This document shows positions 16,202 to 18,180 of a stretch of DNA of 18,180 nt, piece by piece (the stretch's first letter is position 1; each line of letters opens with the position of its first letter). The DNA comes from GCA-001735895 sp964488685 (GTDB taxonomy: Bacteria > Pseudomonadota > Gammaproteobacteria > GCA-001735895), in NCBI GenBank assembly GCA_964488685.1, contig CAZAVY010000060.1, forward strand, positions 1-18,180. The letters are read 5' to 3'. The notes beneath the pieces were generated by a model. The model saw only the letters and a program-made list of their open reading frames with translations, was not told where the DNA came from and did not search any database. The translations under genes and the position numbers were made by a program.

Positions 16202-16858
16202 CTAGGAAATCATCGCAAGCTGTTTACCGACCCCGATGAAGGCATCGATTGCCAGCTCAATCTGCTCACGGCTATGCGCGGCGCTCATCTGGGTACGCAC
16301 TCGCGCCATCCCCTTTGGCACCACCGGAAACGAAAACGCGGTCACGTATACGCCACGTCACATCAATTGGCTCGCCAGGGTTTGCGCCAGCAGCGCGTCG
16401 CGCGTCATGATCGGCACGATGGGATGCGCGCCGTCGATAATAGAGGCATGATTGAGGGTATCCGATATTACCGCGTCATTTTCGCCAAGCAGTACTTCGA
16501 ACACGCCGCCGTTAGCATCAAAGCAGGATGAAAACAGAATCGCATCGTCCATTTTCAGAAATCCGGCCAGCTTTTGTTCCAGCGCCTTGTGAATATCCTG
16601 GGTGCCGCAGATAAAACGCACCGTGGCCATACCCAACCCGTGGCTATCGAGTCCACGATGGGCGGCGGCAATCATGTCGGGATGGTTGGCGAGTCCGAGA
16701 TAATTGTTGGCGCAGAGGTTGATCAGATCGTCTTCCCAATTCTGCGCCGGTACCTTCGCATCTTGCGGGGATTCGAGCGGGCGCTCGTTTTTATATAGCC
16801 CCTGTTCCCGGATCTCGCGCAGGATCGATTCCACGTGACTGATCATCTTTCTGGGCAT
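16202..16858 (-). pseudogene. kbl: kbl remnant: 2-amino-3-ketobutyrate CoA ligase missing its catalytic core, plus internal TGA
   Basis: KBL is a PLP enzyme of about 397 residues that cleaves 2-amino-3-ketobutyrate with CoA to glycine and acetyl-CoA. The N-terminal part is normal, from MISHVESILREIREQGLYKN through LCANNYLGLANHP, GMATVRFICGTQDIHKALE and ISDTLNHASIIDG. It then jumps in frame at about 16424-16432 to AHPIVPIMTRDALLAQTLAS, which belongs near the C-terminus. Roughly 180-190 residues are lost, including the PLP-binding lysine. A TGA at 16358-16360 then interrupts the frame. After it the true tail resumes in the same frame (RGVYVTAFSFPVVPKG, then VRTQMSAAHS) and ends at TAG 16202-16204. 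I chose ATG 16858 because GGGAG lies eight bases upstream; ATG 16846 is also possible. The gene cannot make an active enzyme. Confidence 0.85.
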
Positions 16859-16919
16859 GTGCCCAACTCCCGGTCTGTAGGCGGTCAAATATATACGATT
16901 ATCCTGATCGATATAACGA

Positions 16920-18101
16920 TTAGTGTTGCTTTTTATCTGCCAGATTTCGTGCTGCAATATAAAAACCCAATCCCAACACCGCGAGCACCATCAAGCACGG
17001 TAAAACCAGGTCATAACCGCCCTGGGTCCAGATCAACGAACCCAGGAAGGGCGCCGAAGCCGTACCCGTCAGAAAAACCATCGCCAATGCACCTGACTTT
17101 GCACCGAACTGACGCTCGCCCAGCAGTTCGCGGGCGATCACCGGTCGGATAATGCTGACCATTCCATAAGAGCCGCCAAAAAATACCACAAAGGCAATCA
17201 GCAAGGCCGGGGTAATCGCAGCACCGATCAATAGCAGGATTGAAATTGCCATCAACACGAAGCAGGTAATGGCGATAACATGAGTCGATACATGGCGTTC
17301 GGCTGCCATCATCGCGAGCCGACCGGCGACCTGCATCGGGCCGATAAACGAAATCGCAACCACGGCGACTTCGGGATGAATAGCGCGCTCGTCTAAGATC
17401 GGCAACAGGTGATGCAAGGTGATCCCGTGCATCAGGGCGGTCAGTCCAAAACCGAGCGCCAGGCACCAGAAAATCGGCGAATGCAGAAACGATCGCTGCG
17501 CCGTGGGAGGGTCAACTTCGGCTACGCGCCGCGCATCACCGGCTCGTTCGATGGCGCTAGCACCCAGCCACATGATCGGTGCCACCACCAGTATGGCGGT
17601 CAGGCCAAACAGCAGAACCGCATTTTGCCAACCGAATGCCAGCGTCATACCATGCGCGACCGGAAAACTGATGGTGCCGGCGAATCCGGCGATCAGGGTG
17701 ACGAAGATGATGGCCCGCTTGGCATGCTCGCCACGGGCCCGTGTAATCAAGGCAAAACAGGGTTCGTATAAACAGCCCGCCATGCAAACACCGATAACTC
17801 CCCAGACCAGGTAAAACTGCCACAGGGAATCGACCCGGCTCAACAGTAACAGGCAAAAACCCCCGAGTACCGACGCTGCGGTCATCATCAATGCGCCCTT
17901 GCCGGCATCGATCAGGCGCCCGTAAAGCGGCGAACAAAACGCCGATACAAATAACGCCAGCGTAATCGCGGCGGTTAAATCAGCGCGGCTCCAGCCCAGG
18001 GCCTGTTCCCAGTGCAACAACAGCGCTGGAAAGCTGTAATACAGGCAAGCCCAGATCAGCATCTGCGCGGTGGCCAGCAGTAAAATCGCAGGGTCTTTCA
18101 C
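16920..18101 (-). CDS. Major facilitator superfamily transporter
   Basis: This 393-residue integral membrane protein has the MFS layout of about twelve hydrophobic segments in two halves, with a cytoplasmic loop at about 190-208 (AIERAGDARRVAEVDPPTAQ). The loop after helix 2 reads SPLYGRLIDAGKGALMM, a version of the MFS signature GxLaDrxGrr. Conserved GWSRADLTAAITLALFVSA after helix 1 resembles the monocarboxylate or oxalate/formate-antiporter-like group. The substrate cannot be read from sequence. The start is GTG; an in-frame stop lies about 30 bases upstream and no earlier start is available, but the ribosome-binding site is poor. It precedes kbl by 61 bases on the same strand, so transport of a threonine- or acid-related substrate is possible but speculative. 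Confidence 0.85.
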   Translation of the reverse strand: MKDPAILLLATAQMLIWACLYYSFPALLLHWEQALGWSRADLTAAITLALFVSAFCSPLYGRLIDAGKGALMMTAASVLGGFCLLLLSRVDSLWQFYLVWGVIGVCMAGCLYEPCFALITRARGEHAKRAIIFVTLIAGFAGTISFPVAHGMTLAFGWQNAVLLFGLTAILVVAPIMWLGASAIERAGDARRVAEVDPPTAQRSFLHSPIFWCLALGFGLTALMHGITLHHLLPILDERAIHPEVAVVAISFIGPMQVAGRLAMMAAERHVSTHVIAITCFVLMAISILLLIGAAITPALLIAFVVFFGGSYGMVSIIRPVIARELLGERQFGAKSGALAMVFLTGTASAPFLGSLIWTQGGYDLVLPCLMVLAVLGLGFYIAARNLADKKQH

Positions 18102-18180
18102 ATCAATATTCGAGCTAGTCCGGACATTTCATGAACTGCCGCGATGATTGCGCAAGACTTTGTTTTCTCAGGAGATTTTC
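18102..18180. other. Window edge upstream of the MFS gene
   Basis: No gene is visible. On the plus strand, CAGGAGA near 18169-18175 looks like a Shine-Dalgarno sequence just before the window edge, so a divergent plus-strand gene may begin a few bases beyond it. Confidence 0.25.

Noticed and set aside
15247..16239. Long open frame on the plus strand opposite tdh
   Set aside because: It is antisense to a clearly conserved dehydrogenase, its translation resembles no family, and it reflects the codon bias of tdh.
16358..16360. TGA in kbl as a possible selenocysteine codon
   Set aside because: The gene already lacks its catalytic core, KBL is not a selenoprotein family, and the position (before RGVYVTAF) is not catalytic.

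Overview
The window looks like chromosomal DNA of a gammaproteobacterium, probably an uncultured one. The strongest taxonomic hint is a ZapG/YhcB (DUF1043) protein, a family largely confined to that class. Housekeeping genes such as ppx, tdh and an mltF relic fit this. Intergenic DNA is AT-rich and coding DNA moderately GC-rich. I see no rRNA, tRNA, CRISPR array, phage gene or transposase.

Layout. 1-5.7 kb carries small core genes: a DUF1499 lipoprotein-like protein (+), then an FHA protein, ZapG, a HIT hydrolase and a glutathione transferase (all -), then an exopolyphosphatase, ppx (+). A 149-bp inverted-repeat element sits directly upstream of ppx. 5.9-6.9 kb holds a wreck of mltF (+). 6.9-10.1 kb is a two-gene operon (-): a membrane-anchored FMN/Fe-S glutamate-synthase-like protein followed by an acetolactate-synthase-type ThDP enzyme. 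Divergent from it is an MscS channel (+). 11.1-15.0 kb holds three damaged genes: a TauD-type dioxygenase (-) with one nonsense codon, a sulfotransferase / Asp-Asn beta-hydroxylase / SEC-C fusion (+) with one frameshift, and an MmgE/PrpD gene (+) with one frameshift. 15.2-18.1 kb (-) is MFS transporter, kbl, tdh, where tdh is intact and kbl has lost its catalytic core.

The main result is gene decay. Five of the sixteen larger genes are broken, all between about 5.9 and 16.9 kb. In three genes a single base or codon change interrupts an otherwise complete frame. In mltF and kbl a block that includes the catalytic core has been removed in frame, leaving both ends of the protein, and a further point lesion lies downstream. 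Sequencing error could explain the single-base lesions but not easily the two core deletions.

How the genes work together: TDH turns threonine into 2-amino-3-ketobutyrate, and KBL would normally cleave this to glycine and acetyl-CoA. With kbl broken, that intermediate has no partner enzyme here. The ThDP enzyme and the glutamate-synthase-like protein are translationally coupled, which suggests a shared but unknown pathway. I found no defence system or other clearly new multigene system. The most unusual gene is the three-domain sulfotransferase-hydroxylase fusion.
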